Positions 1 to 12,105 of a stretch of DNA of 64,000 nt are shown here, piece by piece. The stretch's first letter is position 1, and each line of letters opens with the position of its first letter. The notes beneath the pieces were generated by a model. That model did no database searches and was not told the origin of the DNA. It was given only the letters and a program-made list of their open reading frames with translations. The position numbers were made by a program, and so were the translations under genes. Source of the DNA: Pelargonium tetragonum (lineage: Eukaryota; Streptophyta; Magnoliopsida; Geraniales; Geraniaceae); the NCBI GenBank assembly GCA_036897445.1, contig JAYMTL010000034.1, forward strand, positions 1 through 64,000, written 5' to 3'.

Positions 1-1032
1 GACTTCAATTAAAGTTAGTAAAGTAATAAGATATAGGGTTTTTAATTAAACTATAAAGCAGCTAAGTAGCTCTAAGGAAAAGCTGCAAGACGGGAATCTC
101 TTTATTATATGACTGCTCCTTTCGTAGATCTAACTGACACCGACACCTTGTTACTCTTTTGTAAGAACAAAAATGAGAATTTCACTACAATACCTTAAGT
201 TAGAGTTTTCAAAGAAAGGGAAGAAGTTCATATTATGCGCTACCCAGAATATACTAATTTGTTTCTTTGCCAAGAAGTTTCCGTAATTAACAAAGTTAGA
301 GAGACCTTATAATATGTCCTTATTATATATAATATAGGGCTTGGGTTCTCGTGCCCGACTCTTTTCAAGAAGTCATTTCTCTTATTATATATATTATATA
401 TTAGTAGTGTAAAGCTCTTACTTAGGAATTTGGTCCCTTATATTATTAGTCTAAAATTCCCGCTAAAAGGAATAACTACCCTAGCCTATAAGTGTGGTAA
501 AGAAGGGAGTCCCCATTTCTTTATGGTGTATGTGTAACAAAAAAATAGGATTTAGGCTACTGTGAAAAGAGGAAGTTGAAAAAAAGACTTGGTAGAGTCT
601 AAACGAGGGCATATGTACTAGAAGAGGTCTTGATATAAGGTCTGATTCGAGAGTAGTCAATTTCAAATTTCTTTATATTGAAAGTTCATAAGGGAGCTGT
701 ATACCTTTTTAGGCTGCAACCAGTAACTTATTCAGTTAATATAAGGATTAAACCAACTTAACTCCTTTGTAGTAACTTAAAAAACCAGTTTTGACTTACC
801 TGTTCCGGGATTTTAAGTGTTACTAGACGTCCTCTGAATCTAATATAAATATTTAGAACATAAAAGGAAGTGTGTCCATACGGGATATGCTAAGGACCCT
901 ATGTGCTCGGTTCGGTGTAGAATGACATAGTTAAGGAAAGTATAGGGCTTGTATTCTTCTGGGTGTAATAAAATTCCGCCAGGATAGACCCCATTTGAAG
1001 ATACTTCTAGAAGCTGCTAAAGTAAAGTTTTA
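1..1032. other. No gene recognised
   Basis: Stops are dense in all six frames. The one longer frame (481-666, minus) has the Ser/Phe/Leu-rich composition expected of AT-rich noncoding DNA. No repeat or RNA structure was seen beyond short palindromes. Confidence 0.7.
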
Positions 1033-1096
1033 TAGTGGCTAGGAGATTCGAACCTACAACATTCTAGCTTTTAGGAGTTGCTCTGACCTGGCTAAT
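1033..1096 (-). pseudogene. tRNA-like relic
   Basis: Read on the minus strand, the segment runs from a D-arm-like stretch (AGCCAGGTCAGAGC) to a B-box-like T-arm (GTAGGTTCGAATCTCCTAG) and ends in AGCCACTA. The T-stem TAGG/CCTA still pairs, but the loop is two bases too long. No acceptor stem forms with the 5' flank and no convincing anticodon arm is present. I read it as a decayed tRNA gene and cannot assign the amino acid. Confidence 0.4.
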
Positions 1097-1323
1097 ATGC
1101 ATATATAATAACCTCATTTTTGGTAGTACAAAAGAAACTGAGAACAGTACTAGAACCCACAACTTAGTACAACAAGGATTTATTAGAAAAAATCACAATA
1201 TAAGAACCGCCTGTAAGATCCTCTCTGTGCCCTAAAAAAGTAGGCTATAGTATTCTTAGTTATAAAAAAAGGACCCTTATATCTAGAATCTTTTACTGAA
1301 ACTCAGTCATTGAGCTGTCAATT

Positions 1324-1392
1324 ACCCCCAGTGGAAACTCAGTAATGCAGTAACCCTGTTCATCGAAAAGCCGCGGGTTCAAATAGTGTTAT
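1324..1392 (+). pseudogene. tRNA-like relic, resembling tRNA-Asp
   Basis: The order AACTCAGT, GCAG, CCCTGTTCATCG, AAAGCCGCGGGTTCAAAT follows the layout of a bacterial or organellar tRNA-Asp (D-arm, CCCTGTCA-type anticodon region, T-arm half). The 3' half of the T-stem (CCCGC) and the acceptor stem are missing, so it cannot fold as a cloverleaf. The Asp assignment rests on similarity by eye and is weak. Confidence 0.35.
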
Positions 1393-1394
1393 TA

Positions 1395-4240
1395 TATTTG
1401 TTAAAGATTCCTCGCGATGAATTCTACTTCTTTTTGCTATGAACCGCAAGGTTATGATACCTAAACTCTTCGGCGCTTTAAAATATTCTCAAGGAAGTAG
1501 CCTATGGTATAAAAGTCACAGCAGTAAAAAGCGACTTGTCTATGATCTTATTTAGGAGCCCTGCCTTATTTTACGGAGTACCTTGTATTATCGGCGCTTT
1601 TATTATACTCCTGCGTTACGTAAATTTTTAAGAAAGGTCGGGTCTTCCATAAGCATAGGGTTCCTTTTCAGGCTTTTTTGGACGACCCGTATTCTCATAA
1701 AGCAAAACAACAAAGGGGTTTTATTTATATTGTATTATATTGTAGAAATCGGGTATCTAAAACATCAAAAGGGCTATAAACTTATCAACAAAGTTGTGTA
1801 GATAATGCATAGTAGTATCTTCCTTCTTACTGCTTTTGCTTTTTAGAATGGAGTTATACCTTACAAGAATAGAACGATTTAGGAGCTACTTTCATTATGG
1901 GGACCTTGTTATGATAGAAAGACTTTATTTGACTCTGCACTTACATCCTACGCCCGAGACCTCTTTATCTTATAAGAAAAATATCCAGAACTGCTTGCAA
2001 AATCTACTGGAATAAAAACCTAAAGAAAACTTCTGAATTTACAGTATATCTGCTCTCTTACTGCTTAATGTATTTTACTGACTTGACCTCTTGACCTTTT
2101 CATCAATCAATAAAGAACCAGAAATGGATAACTTTATTATGCCTTTCAAAGGATCCGCCTTTTTTCGAGACCTAGTAGACATTTAGGGACTAAAAAAGAT
2201 TTGGGGATTCCAATTAAGAGCTCCTAACAAGCAAAACTAAAAGATAGTACGAGGCTTTTTTGAGTGAAAAGTTATTTTTTTAGGCTTGCTTTGCTTGCTA
2301 ACCTAGTAAAGTTGTGAGGGGTCTCTTTAGGTAAAGGAGGCTGGCAGTAGTTTAAGGGATTTAGAAAAGGCAATAATTTTCAGTTTCAGTTAAAACAGCT
2401 ATTAAGAGAAGTTTAGTTTTTTACAAGAGAGAAAGACTTTTCAAAAGAAAGAGCGAGGCCTAGAAATCCAGGTGAATAATGAAAACATACATATAAGGAA
2501 TATAAAGGGGGTCCTTTGGTTGCTTTCTGTTGTGTTTTTTTCTTAACTAGACTGGTTTACAAGCAAGTTAGAGTTTAGAATTTTAACAATACTTAATCAT
2601 TCTGTTTATATTTTAATCATAAAGCAGAGTTAGCCCCTGTAAACGAGGTCACATTTTGTTTGTAGGTCCAAGAGTTTGGGGGCTTACCCCTTGTTGGACA
2701 GGTTTTTGTATTAGAGTAAAAGGGCTTATATAAATTAAAAATGAAGTTTCTCGGGGTATGCTCCATTTAAAAAATTTTTTTATATCTCATATTAAGGTTC
2801 TAGTTAAAGGTTTAAGGGGTATTCCTAAGGAGTGTTCCTGTAGTTTACGTATTTTCCTAAGGGAGCTGCTTCACACATAGTCTCTGAATACCTTTTGCTC
2901 GGCAAGTACTAAGCGAACATTACAAAAACCTCTGCAAAAGTTCCAGTTTTATCTAAGTCTGCTATTAGCAAGACTAAAGTCGAGAGAAAAATTCGAGGGG
3001 GATCCCTTAATGAAATATAAGAAATATGGGTACTGCTTACTCTCATTTTGTACGAATCTAAACTGGAATTAAGTAGATAGCCCGATATTATAGCTTCATA
3101 AATCCAAAGGGCAGAACAAGGGTTCCTTATTTTTTATGCGATACTATAGGAACTATAGGATTAATTGGTTAAGAGTTGCACTTTATAAGTATTTAATATC
3201 CTTTAGCTTTTATCGGGTTTTAGCAAAAAAGGGGCTATTACTCGATACGTAATAGCTTTTTATCGAGAAAATCTCTAGAAGGTTTTGGATACATAAGGTA
3301 ACGTGACAAAGATAAGGGAATCCTTTAAGATTCTCCATAGTTTTAAAAGTGCCCTTTTTCTTACTAATTATTACTAAAGTATTTAGATATTGTCTTGTGC
3401 AAGGAGCTGGACCAAAATACCCAAGTAATTTCTAAGAAGCATATTCAAACTTCAGTGCACGTATAAGAGAAAAGACATATTTGAGTCGTTCACAAGGCCC
3501 CTTTAGTACTCCAAAGTCAAATTCCTTGACTTGAAAGGGTCTTGTGCTTAAGGAACACCGAATACTAAATTATACCAAGAGAATTTACACTTAATCTACG
3601 TGCTTCTATTAAGTACGGTAAAACGGAGGAGCCCCCTTATCTTCTTGGTGTTCCTTTATTATACTTTGAGGAATAGGAGAGACCCCACTTTCAGGAAATG
3701 CTTAGATTGTTATATGTTCTGTAGGTTTCCTTGTTTTAGACTACGTGAATGACTCTCACGGGACTTTGAGTTCCTTTTTAAGGTTGGTTGTCGGGATCCC
3801 TTGAAATCGTAAAACTCTTAGTCTTAGTAAAGCTTAAATGTATATTAGAAAAAATTTCCTTGCGAGGAAAAGTAGATCTGCAAAGTGCTTATTTGTGCAG
3901 GATACTTACAAAAACGGTTTTAATATTATACCTTATTCAAGGACTTACTAATAATTGTACGAGTGTAAAGGTCTTGCATTGCTTGCTATATTACAGTTCG
4001 GGTTTTTGTAGAGGTATAGGGTATAGCTTTATGCCAAAACTTTTTCTGCACTTGTTAACTCGTAAAACTAATCCTAAATTTAGAATTATTAATAACTCTA
4101 CGGAATTCTTAGTAAAGTTTTTTTTTACTTTAGAAATCTTTGTAAAAACATAATAAGTATAATTTAGTTAGTATTTAACTCCTGAGTTTGAATCAATTTG
4201 TATGCATAACGGTCTACCCTGGAACTTTAGCAATTCAGAA
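1395..4240. other. No gene recognised
   Basis: This holds the longest conventional open frame of the window (3788-4153, plus, 121 codons, TTG start). Its product is Leu/Lys/Ser/Phe-rich with no family motif, and one frame of that size is expected by chance. If TAG were read as sense, 1421-1975 would be open for about 185 codons, which is also near chance expectation. Nothing else is supported. Confidence 0.65.
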
Positions 4241-4242
4241 CA

Positions 4243-4252
4243 CGAGCGCTCG
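4243..4252. repeat. 10-bp GC-rich palindrome
   Basis: CGAGCGCTCG is a perfect palindrome and unusually GC-rich for its surroundings. No larger structure is built on it. Confidence 0.5.
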
Positions 4253-6875
4253 CATGTTCGTCCCCGACTCTTCTATGGAGTAACATATTTCACTTTAGAA
4301 CAAAGTACTTATGAAAAATAACAAAAAGTTTCTTCTCTTTATTTTCACAGGGGAGCCCCCAACTAAAACTAAAGGCAAGAATAAACTCTTTTCACAATAA
4401 ATAGTAGTATTAAAATTACCCCTGCATTTGGGTATTTACTTTATTAACGTACATTCCTTGTTTTTAGTTATTTGTACTTGAAGATTAGGTGGATTTATCC
4501 TCACATTCCTATTTCTTTTTATAACTGGTAAAAATTCATAATAAATTAGGTCACTCTTCATTTAAAACGAAGTAGGTTCGAATCGCATTTGTATAAGAAA
4601 AAGCCTCAAATATTGTTTGAGCTAGCCTTACACTCTAAGTTGGTTAGCTCGAGATCCTCCGTCGAAGTCAAACTCAGATAACGAGAAATTTCTTGTTAGG
4701 AAAACATCTAAGAATTTCCCTATACTTGATAATAGAAAGTGGTGAGGCACTTAAAATGAACTGCTTAGAAGAAGTATGTCTAGGGGGATTAAGTTTTCCA
4801 AACGAACAAATAGGTATTTAAGCGCCACAAAGTCTGCGCCATTAAGTACTTGACTTGCTTTTTTTAACAATCTAGAAAAAGTTTTGAAGGGGAAATATCT
4901 TTGACTGAGGAAATAGACCTTATAGTTCAAAATAATTTATTACAATCTATAAATGAACGCACCTTAGTAAATAATGTTGATAGCAGTGCTGAGCTCTAAT
5001 ACTAACAGCACTAAATTGCTACAGATTTTTTTCTTCTACTCTTATGGCAAACAGAATAAAAAAGGGCCTTTACTTTATGTGGGCAGGATTTGAACTCATT
5101 CTGAAAAAAGTAAATAGGTAATCATTAAATGAGGTACGTAGGCACTTATTTATAATACGAATTTGACAAAGTCCTAGAGTAAAGGGTCTTTCTAAAACCA
5201 ACGGATGCCCTTATAATAGACTTCTTTTCTGAATTACAAATTTACTGCTAAATTAACTGCCTATTTTTCGCTATTAAGGATCTCCTCAAATTGAAATGTT
5301 TTTATACCCGTTATAGTATCTAATAAAGGGTATCTGACCAAGTGTAGAGTCGCGGCCGAAATAGAAAAAGTGTCACCCATTGGAAATGAATCCTCTATAG
5401 TAGAGCAAGGCCTTATTAAATTTTTGAAGCGCTTATTAAGCTATCTTCAAAAAGGATTTTGTTAATATCCAACTCCGCAGCTTTTTTGGTGGAACGCAAG
5501 TCCTAGCAACTACTGAGGATTCAAAAGCTATTATAAAACGAAAAGGGGCTCTAAAATCTAGTCTAGTAAGGAAGGTTCTTTTAGGGCTCCCTTGTCCTTT
5601 ATGGTGCGATATCATTGAGTAACACAAAGTTAGGTACTAAAGAACTAACAAGGTGTCCAGTGTAAAGCGCAGATTAGTTGCTTTTAAGCTATAAATAGAG
5701 AGAATTCCCCGGTGTATAAGTGTAAATACTTTCTTTTGAATAATGTAAAAATAGTACGTAATTGGGACATATCCATGTTGCTAGCTCACAGAACTTTATT
5801 TGCCTTATACTGGGCTGGGATAGAATCCGCACTTAGGGGTTGCTAAATAAGCAGGGGCATTGCCTTATACCAATTTCATTTGAAGAGTTTTTAGTTTTAC
5901 CTTATCAAAAAAGGGGCAACTCGCTTGTGAATTATAACTACTATAAGTTCTGCTCTCGGCATAATTTTAGACATTTTTATTCTACAATATATTAACTAGG
6001 CTCTGTACTCAGCTGACCCAAGTAACTTACTATAACTATACCCATATTGATTCTTTAATTATCTGTTACTTTATCCGGAAATTTCTTGTGTTCTGTACTA
6101 TCTATACTAAAAGAATTCCTGTATAATTGCCACTACCCGAACGCTGGATTATTTTAAAGTATGTAATATAACTTACAACTGAAAATAAAGGAATAGCCCA
6201 TAGTTTGTTTATATAGATCCGGTTTAGCTCCTCTTCATTTTCTTTATAGAGAGAAGAAATTTGGGCACAGGCTTCTTATGTTGTAAGTACCGTACCTGGT
6301 AAAATGTGAAGGACACTATTATTAGGGTTTCTCCTACGTCAGAGGTTTTTTAAGTTCCTAAACTCGATTATTTTTAATACCTTGTTTTGCAGCGATACTG
6401 CAGTGTTCATAAAAATTGTTTAGGATCAACTCTTCTTTAATCGAAGGAATTGAAATTATGATGCTGGATTTCTTCTGTTAGTTATATAATAAAAAACGCG
6501 AGAAATTTAACAGCTTAAACATCCACAGTAGCAGGAGTTCGTCTAGAGCTTATATTATACTTTTGACTACCTCACTATAGGAAATCTGGATATTTTTGTA
6601 TCCAATAGTTTAGCCCACTTATTTAGTAAAGAGAACTTCACAATTCTTTATGTATTTTTCAGGGTATACTACTTTTTATAAAACTTATCAATATTCTAAG
6701 TTAATCAAGCTTTAGCCCCGATTCTCTTTTCTTTTTAGAAGCTTGTTGTTTTTTTCATACAGTATCCGGCTTATATATAAAGAAAGGGGTTCTAGGGTTT
6801 AATATAAAAAAGAAGAAATTACCTTATGTCATAAAGAATTTTTGTGTTATACTTTTTCCCGACCCCTTAGATACT
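4253..6875. other. No gene recognised
   Basis: AT-rich DNA without credible frames. A B-box-like AGGTTCGAATC at about 4570 has neither a pairing T-stem nor an acceptor stem, so it is not called. Confidence 0.65.
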
Positions 6876-6953
6876 GAGGAGTATAAGGATTCGAACCTTT
6901 ATCGATACTACGAAGAAGTGCCTTACCCCTTAGCTATATTTAATAAAGTCCTC
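6876..6953 (-). pseudogene. tRNA-like relic with A- and B-box
   Basis: On the minus strand: AGGACTT, then about nine extra bases, then a D-arm TAGCTAAGGGGTAAGGCA that fits the A-box consensus. Next comes a stretch around CTTCTTCGTAG, then the T-arm AAAGGTTCGAATCCTTA, then TACTCCT. The acceptor pairs at five of seven positions and the T-stem at four of five. The anticodon arm has at most three pairs and lacks U33 in its loop. The extra bases between acceptor and D-arm also argue against a working tRNA. It is one of the better preserved relics here. Confidence 0.45.
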
Positions 6954-9900
6954 TAACTTTGACAGTGATTTGAATGGGCACTGAGAAGTTCCGTTCTATT
7001 AAAGTGATTAACTTTGTTACCTAGACTTTACTGAATTTATGGAAGTTCTTGAAGAAACTAGTAAACATTAAGAATAAACGGATTACTATGCTTTTTGACA
7101 TTCATCTTCGCCCCTCATTTCTTTTCGAGTTAGCTAGTCGGGTTTCTTTAGCCGGGGTGGATAAAAAAGAAAGATAAAGATATAAAGAGCAGAGCAAAAG
7201 CTGGGAAAGTAGAGTCGATTTTAAGCTCCTAGAATAAGGTTCAAACTGGATTTAGGTTTTTCCTCAACTTTCCCGCCAAGTTAACAGGGAACAAGCTCCA
7301 GAAAAGGATAAACCTAAGATTTTTAATAATTATATAAAGAAAGCCCTTGCTAAGGAACTGCTATTTGGGTTAGACCCTTAGCCTTAAAGTAGCCCCTATT
7401 ATATATAATAAATAGAAGCAGCTACCCATTACTAGACTGAGTCTCTGACTTTTAGGAAAGTAGCTCATTATTACAACATTTTTAATATTTCCCTTTTTTT
7501 AGAATATAGAGGGGCCCTTTCAAAAAGTATTTCGCACAAGGAAACTTAGTATATTACGGGGCTTTGAAAATAGGAGTACCTGCATATTATATTCTAAGTA
7601 CAAAACTTTACTTGAATTAGGTTCGGATCGGAATTACAACACCTATATAAAGAGCTTCCTTTATTCTAGAGAAAACCTTGCTTATTGATTCAACCTCTTA
7701 TTATTTATACAACAAACTAAAATCGTGTTATATTCTTTTGGCTAAGACTTAGTATTTAGGGTATATGCTTATATTCCTTTTGAATTACTCTACTTCTCGA
7801 AACGGCGTTTACTAAGGTCTATAGGAATAAAACAAGATATTATCGCCTTCCTTTTGTCAAACCCAAATCTTCTAGCGCTAAAAAACTCCTTTCTAGGAAC
7901 ACCACTGACGGGTAATAGAAAACTCCTAGCATTTTCGCACTTTGTTGTATCTTAACTATATTCCAAACTACCTAAGGATGCTTTTGTAGTATATCTTTAA
8001 CCTTAATACTGACTTCGACAAAACAAAGGTGAATCTCGAAACTCTATCAGCATTTACTTTTACGAGGAAATCTAGAACTGGACATAGGATTTTTCGCCCT
8101 TATCCCCCTAAAAAAAGAAATGGGGGCTTTTCATAAGAGTTACCTAGTTGTTAACTTTTATTAGAAAAGAAAGTCTAAATCAATTTAGTAAGATCTTTCC
8201 TTTGTTCTCTTTCAGTGAATCATAGTTATAAAGGGATTTATCTCGATTGAAAGTGCCTATTAGTTAAAACGCGAGGCATTTACTTGATTTAGTTAAGTCC
8301 CAAAGCGGTACGTTTCATTCAGGATTGTGTGCCCTTGAATTGTACTTCTTTCTATTGGTATAGGGAAACCACTTATCTTTGTTTGCTCAAGTATTCTTTT
8401 CAATTTGTTTACTTTGTTTTTTTGCGCTTTAAATTTTTCCTTACTTCCTTTTTGTTATTATTTGCTTTTACCTTTTATCCTATATACAGAAGATTTTGGG
8501 CACCTGCTTTCTATAGCAGTCCCTTTTCGAGCAAAATAGTTTCTTTTTTAAGGGAGTATTTAATACTTGGCAAGGAACACCTAACCCAAGGAGCTCCCTA
8601 GGGGATATGTTATATAGTATTATAAGCTCGTTTACTTAAGTACAAAGCCTACCCTATATCTATTTCTAAGAAGCATTCATAAAAGATACCTCACGTATCG
8701 TATGACTGGAGTCTGTACTGTATGTGCTCCACTTGTAATTAGTTTAAATTCAAAATCTTAAGAAAGGGTGTCTCGTTTTAGTAAGTATAGGAGTCAATCT
8801 AAGTAAGAAAAAACCCTCGTTAAGTTTTGTTACTCAAGGTTTTGTACTCTTTAAAGACGAATACTCTTAAATTTACACGTACAGTGACTCCTTTTGCTTT
8901 TGCACTACAACTGACTTAATCTTACGTATCCTATCCCGGCTTTTCAGTAGGAACCAGAGCATTACTAGATCAAACAGCAACATACTTAGGAAACAAAGTG
9001 AAAGTTCCCCCCTTCTACCCGATATGGGCCCCTTCCTGCTTTATATCTTCTTGTAAACTCTCGGAATAGTCGTAAAGTGAGTTATGCTCTTTGGAGTATA
9101 GCTACGTTGGTAAGGCCGGGAGAGCTCCTTGTTACTTAACTAGGATTTCTTAAATTAATATGGATTCAGACTTTTGCTTTTTCATTTCAATTTTTGTACT
9201 TTAGAAGATTCCCGTGTTAGCTTGCGTAAACTATGTTGAATTCGTAGAATATAAGGGCACCTCGCACGAGAGTTATATAAAAACTCTTTGGAAAATTGAA
9301 CTATTAAAACCTGATACGTTATACTGGGCACCATAACTATAGTCCTTGACTTTAGGGAGCTGTTTAATTACGGGTCCCTTTTATGAGTAAGCGCCGAAGG
9401 ACTCCCGAAGCAAAAGGTGTTGCAGTTAAAGGTATCTATAATAGCTTATCCAAAAGTCCCTTTTGTTTCACTTAACTTTATAGGGTTTCTCTTGATAATA
9501 TGAAAGGGTTAGGAGTATACTCGGATATGATGAGAAAGATCGTTTACAATAAAAGATAGAGTTTCTGGTTTTGTCTAACTTCCTTGAATAAAAGTTCAAA
9601 GCCCAAAGCAGGCTAAGGTTACTACTTACAATTTTTAGGGATAAAAATTTTTACATATTTTAAAAAAAGAAAACTGGAACTACTAAACTCGTAAATAATG
9701 AGTATTCCCCAGTCAAGCCTTTTTACCAAATTTAGATACAGGTCATCAAAAAAGGCTCTTTTTCAGAATTGGCATGAGCCTAGCTCCTATTTTCTGTCTG
9801 GAGGATTTTCTTTTCTAATTGCTTTTTGACTTTACATGTTATACTCGAAAAATTGTTTGTGACGTAAAAATTACCAATTGAAGCTTGTATTTTACTCCCT

Positions 9901-10140
9901 AAAGAAGACCCGACTCGGTAACTTTGTCAGCATAATATCTTCTCTTAATTTAATAGTTAGTAATTAATACCAACAGCGACTAAAAACCCAAGAAAAAGAT
10001 CCCTGGCATAGCCCCCTCTTTACTTTAATAAAAGTATTTGCGTACATCGTAGGTAATAAGTTCATGAATGTCCTACAAAAAGAGAATCAAGTTATAAAAG
10101 GGATCTTCCAAAAATAATGGATATACCAAGTCTTAAAGTA
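6954..10140. other. No gene recognised
   Basis: The frame at 8329-8601 (plus, 90 codons) is Phe/Leu/Tyr-rich and matches nothing I know. One GGAGCTCC mini-palindrome lies at 8590-8597. No RNA gene or longer repeat was seen. Confidence 0.65.
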
Positions 10141-10176
10141 AAATAAAAAAGAAAGACTATCTCAGTCCTTGCTTTC

Positions 10177-10323
10177 CTACTTTTGTTTTGTAATACCTCT
10201 CTTCTTATGAGCTATACCCTCTTTCCTAGCTGCTGCTATACTCTTATGAGTTCTATATGTCTTATAACCTGTGATACCTACAGCATTCCTTGTCTTTAAT
10301 AATACCCCGGGTTCAGAACCCAT
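10177..10323 (-). repeat. R-family copy with a 48-codon basic open frame
   Basis: The minus strand is purine-rich and opens at an ATG (10321-10323) for 48 codons to a TAG. The predicted peptide is strongly basic and contains GYKTYRTHKSIAAARKEGI followed by AHKKRGITKQK, with Arg encoded only by AGG/AGA. At the DNA level, ACAGGTTATAAGA...CATAAGAGTATAG aligns with the copies at 34.7, 50.9 and 10.7 kb. The SI-x-A-A-R-x-x-G-I pattern faintly recalls NUMOD1-type helices, but I would not assign it. It could be a small gene or, more likely given its diverged relatives, a fragment of a repeat. Confidence 0.4.
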
Positions 10324-10561
10324 AAATTCAAAAATATATTAAAGAAAGGAGCACAAAAAAAGACTTTAAAACTTTTTTTACGGATCTAAAAATCCAAATA
10401 AAAAGAAACTTAGCTATAAAATGCCCAATCTGGAGGAGCTTACCTATTAGGAAACTGCCAGACGAGGAATTTAGGTATTTCACTTTATTGATAGCTGTGC
10501 TTGTATTAGTTGACTTTGTTAAGGTAACCGCTTTTTGTATTAGTCTATAATCCTAACCTAA

Positions 10562-10801
10562 AAATTTATAGTATTTTTAGAGTACGATATTGAACCCACG
10601 CATTCTAATACGTTATCGAAGAAGTCAAAGGAATTTCCAGTAAATGAAGTCAAGTTGAAGTCTGTACTGATCGAGGAAATTGGAATGACAGGTTTTACTT
10701 ATATAGAATTAGGCTACAAAGACCTAGAGTATAGGTGTAGGTATCAAGAAATAGGTCTGGGTAATAAAGCTAATGGCTACAGAATCCAGGTACAAGTATA
10801 G
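10562..10801 (+). repeat. R-family copy inside a 79-codon open frame
   Basis: The frame is open from just after a TAA (10559-10561) to a TAG at 10799-10801. It has no ATG in its first half. The translation has a balanced, charged composition (SKKSKEFPVNEVKLKSVLIEE, then GYKDLEYRCRYQEIGLGNKA), unlike the Phe/Leu/Ser-rich frames elsewhere. Bases 10727-10750 match 38580-38603 at 23 of 24 positions. AGGCTACAAAGACCTA...GAGTATAGGTGTAG aligns with the copy at 34.7 kb. Whether it is translated is unknown. Confidence 0.35.
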
Positions 10802-12004
10802 CTATTAAGAAGGTTGCCCTGTCTGATATTAAGAATTCCCCAGTTCCATTTCTAGTCTTATTTTTTTTCATGCGAGCGACTTATTCTCGCGTGTACTTTA
10901 ATAGTAAAGTTTCAACAATAAAGCCCTACTTTTTCTAAAATTACTTAACCTTGTTTTCCTTTTAACTTTTGTCGATATTCATAGGATTTGAAACCAAAAA
11001 GAAGACTTACTGTAATATAGACCCCTTCACCTTTCTATTTTTTATATTACTAAGCTTTTATAAAGCAAATAAGAATAAGCTGCCTTTTTACTTTGCCAAA
11101 GAATATTCGAGTGCTCCTATAGACGCGTATAAAAAAGGTTTATCACTAACTTCAATTAAATCATTAAGGAGCAATTGTTGCTCGTGCATTAAAAATTAAC
11201 ACTGCTGGGCAATTTCAAACTGGAAACTTTTTTTGGAATCTCTATCTAATTCTGAAATAGATTTTTTAGAGGGATCAGTCGGCCAAAAAGCAGAATCTAG
11301 GATTGCATGCATAAAAGGGTTTGGTATGTTGGTCAGCTTTGAAATAACCAAGAGATTGCTTTACAAGGAAAAAAGAACTGGGCTGTAATATAAAATCGGG
11401 TTTTAAGGGGCATCCTAAATTCGTGCATATTTTTAAGAGCCCCCTATTTTCTTGTTGATAAGGCGTGGGGGCATAACTCAGGGTTAAGTAATAAGAATCC
11501 TAAACCTAGGCTTTCTCGGAGATAATTCAAGCCTTTCCTTCCATAAGTCTTATTTGTAGGTAGAACGCAGGCTTAGATAGGAACAAAGCATAAAGGTAAC
11601 TTCTTTACACAATATATTTTAAAAACTATGCTACCTCAGAGGGCTTAGAGAAAATACCTGTTAATAAGAAAGTCTACTTCGGAAAAGATTAAGGTGCGAA
11701 TGCCCTGTACTTTATTAATCTTCCATCTGCCCTTTCTGAGACTCTATATTTAGGTTATACTATAATCTTAGATGTTTTATACTTTAGGTCCCGGGTTTCC
11801 CTATAGGGAATCCTCGGCTTTTTAAGAGGCAAAGTTACAGCTACAAAGTCTTAAAAAAGAATTTTTTCATAAAATTTCTTATATTTTCAAGGGGCTGTTA
11901 TATACTTCTTAATCGGCCAGACCACAAGTTTCCAGGAAAAGCCTTCTACTTTAGTTTAGAATAAGATGAGTATTAAGGCGTTTTGACGCAGCTTCCTGTA
12001 ATTT
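10802..12004. other. No gene recognised
   Basis: The frame at 10969-11199 (plus, 76 codons) looks like chance. No RNA or repeat was identified. Confidence 0.65.
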
Positions 12005-12105
12005 TACTTCAAAAAAAATAAGGTTCTGTCTTACCAACATAGAAAAGTGCGACCCTTTGATTACTCGTAGTTAGATAGAATGGGGGTTCGAATCCTCTCG
12101 AAGTA
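12005..12105 (+). pseudogene. tRNA-like element with acceptor, D and T stems
   Basis: TACTTCA at 12005 pairs with CGAAGTA at 12099-12105 at six of seven positions. TAAG-GTTCTGT-CTTA at 12019-12033 forms a perfect four-pair D-arm. GGGGG-TTCGAAT-CCTCT at 12082-12098 forms a five-pair T-arm with two G-U pairs. About seven extra A residues separate the acceptor from the D-arm. The middle has only a weak anticodon-like hairpin (AAAAG/CTTTG) without U33. At 101 nt it is long even for a class II tRNA. It is probably a relic. Confidence 0.35.

Noticed and set aside
1421-1975. Frame of about 185 codons if TAG is read as sense
   Set aside because: With only TAA and TGA as stops, roughly half a frame of this length is expected by chance, and the product is not recognisable. 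Reassigned TAG is not needed.
3788-4153. Longest conventional open frame (121 codons)
   Set aside because: TTG start, Leu/Lys/Ser-rich product without motif, and about one such frame is expected by chance in this much AT-rich DNA.
4540-4600. Possible tRNA around AGGTTCGAATC
   Set aside because: An anticodon-like hairpin is present, but the T-stem and acceptor do not pair.
10177-10323. NUMOD1-like motif (SIAAARKEGI) in an R copy
   Set aside because: The resemblance is a few residues and no homing endonuclease frame lies nearby.
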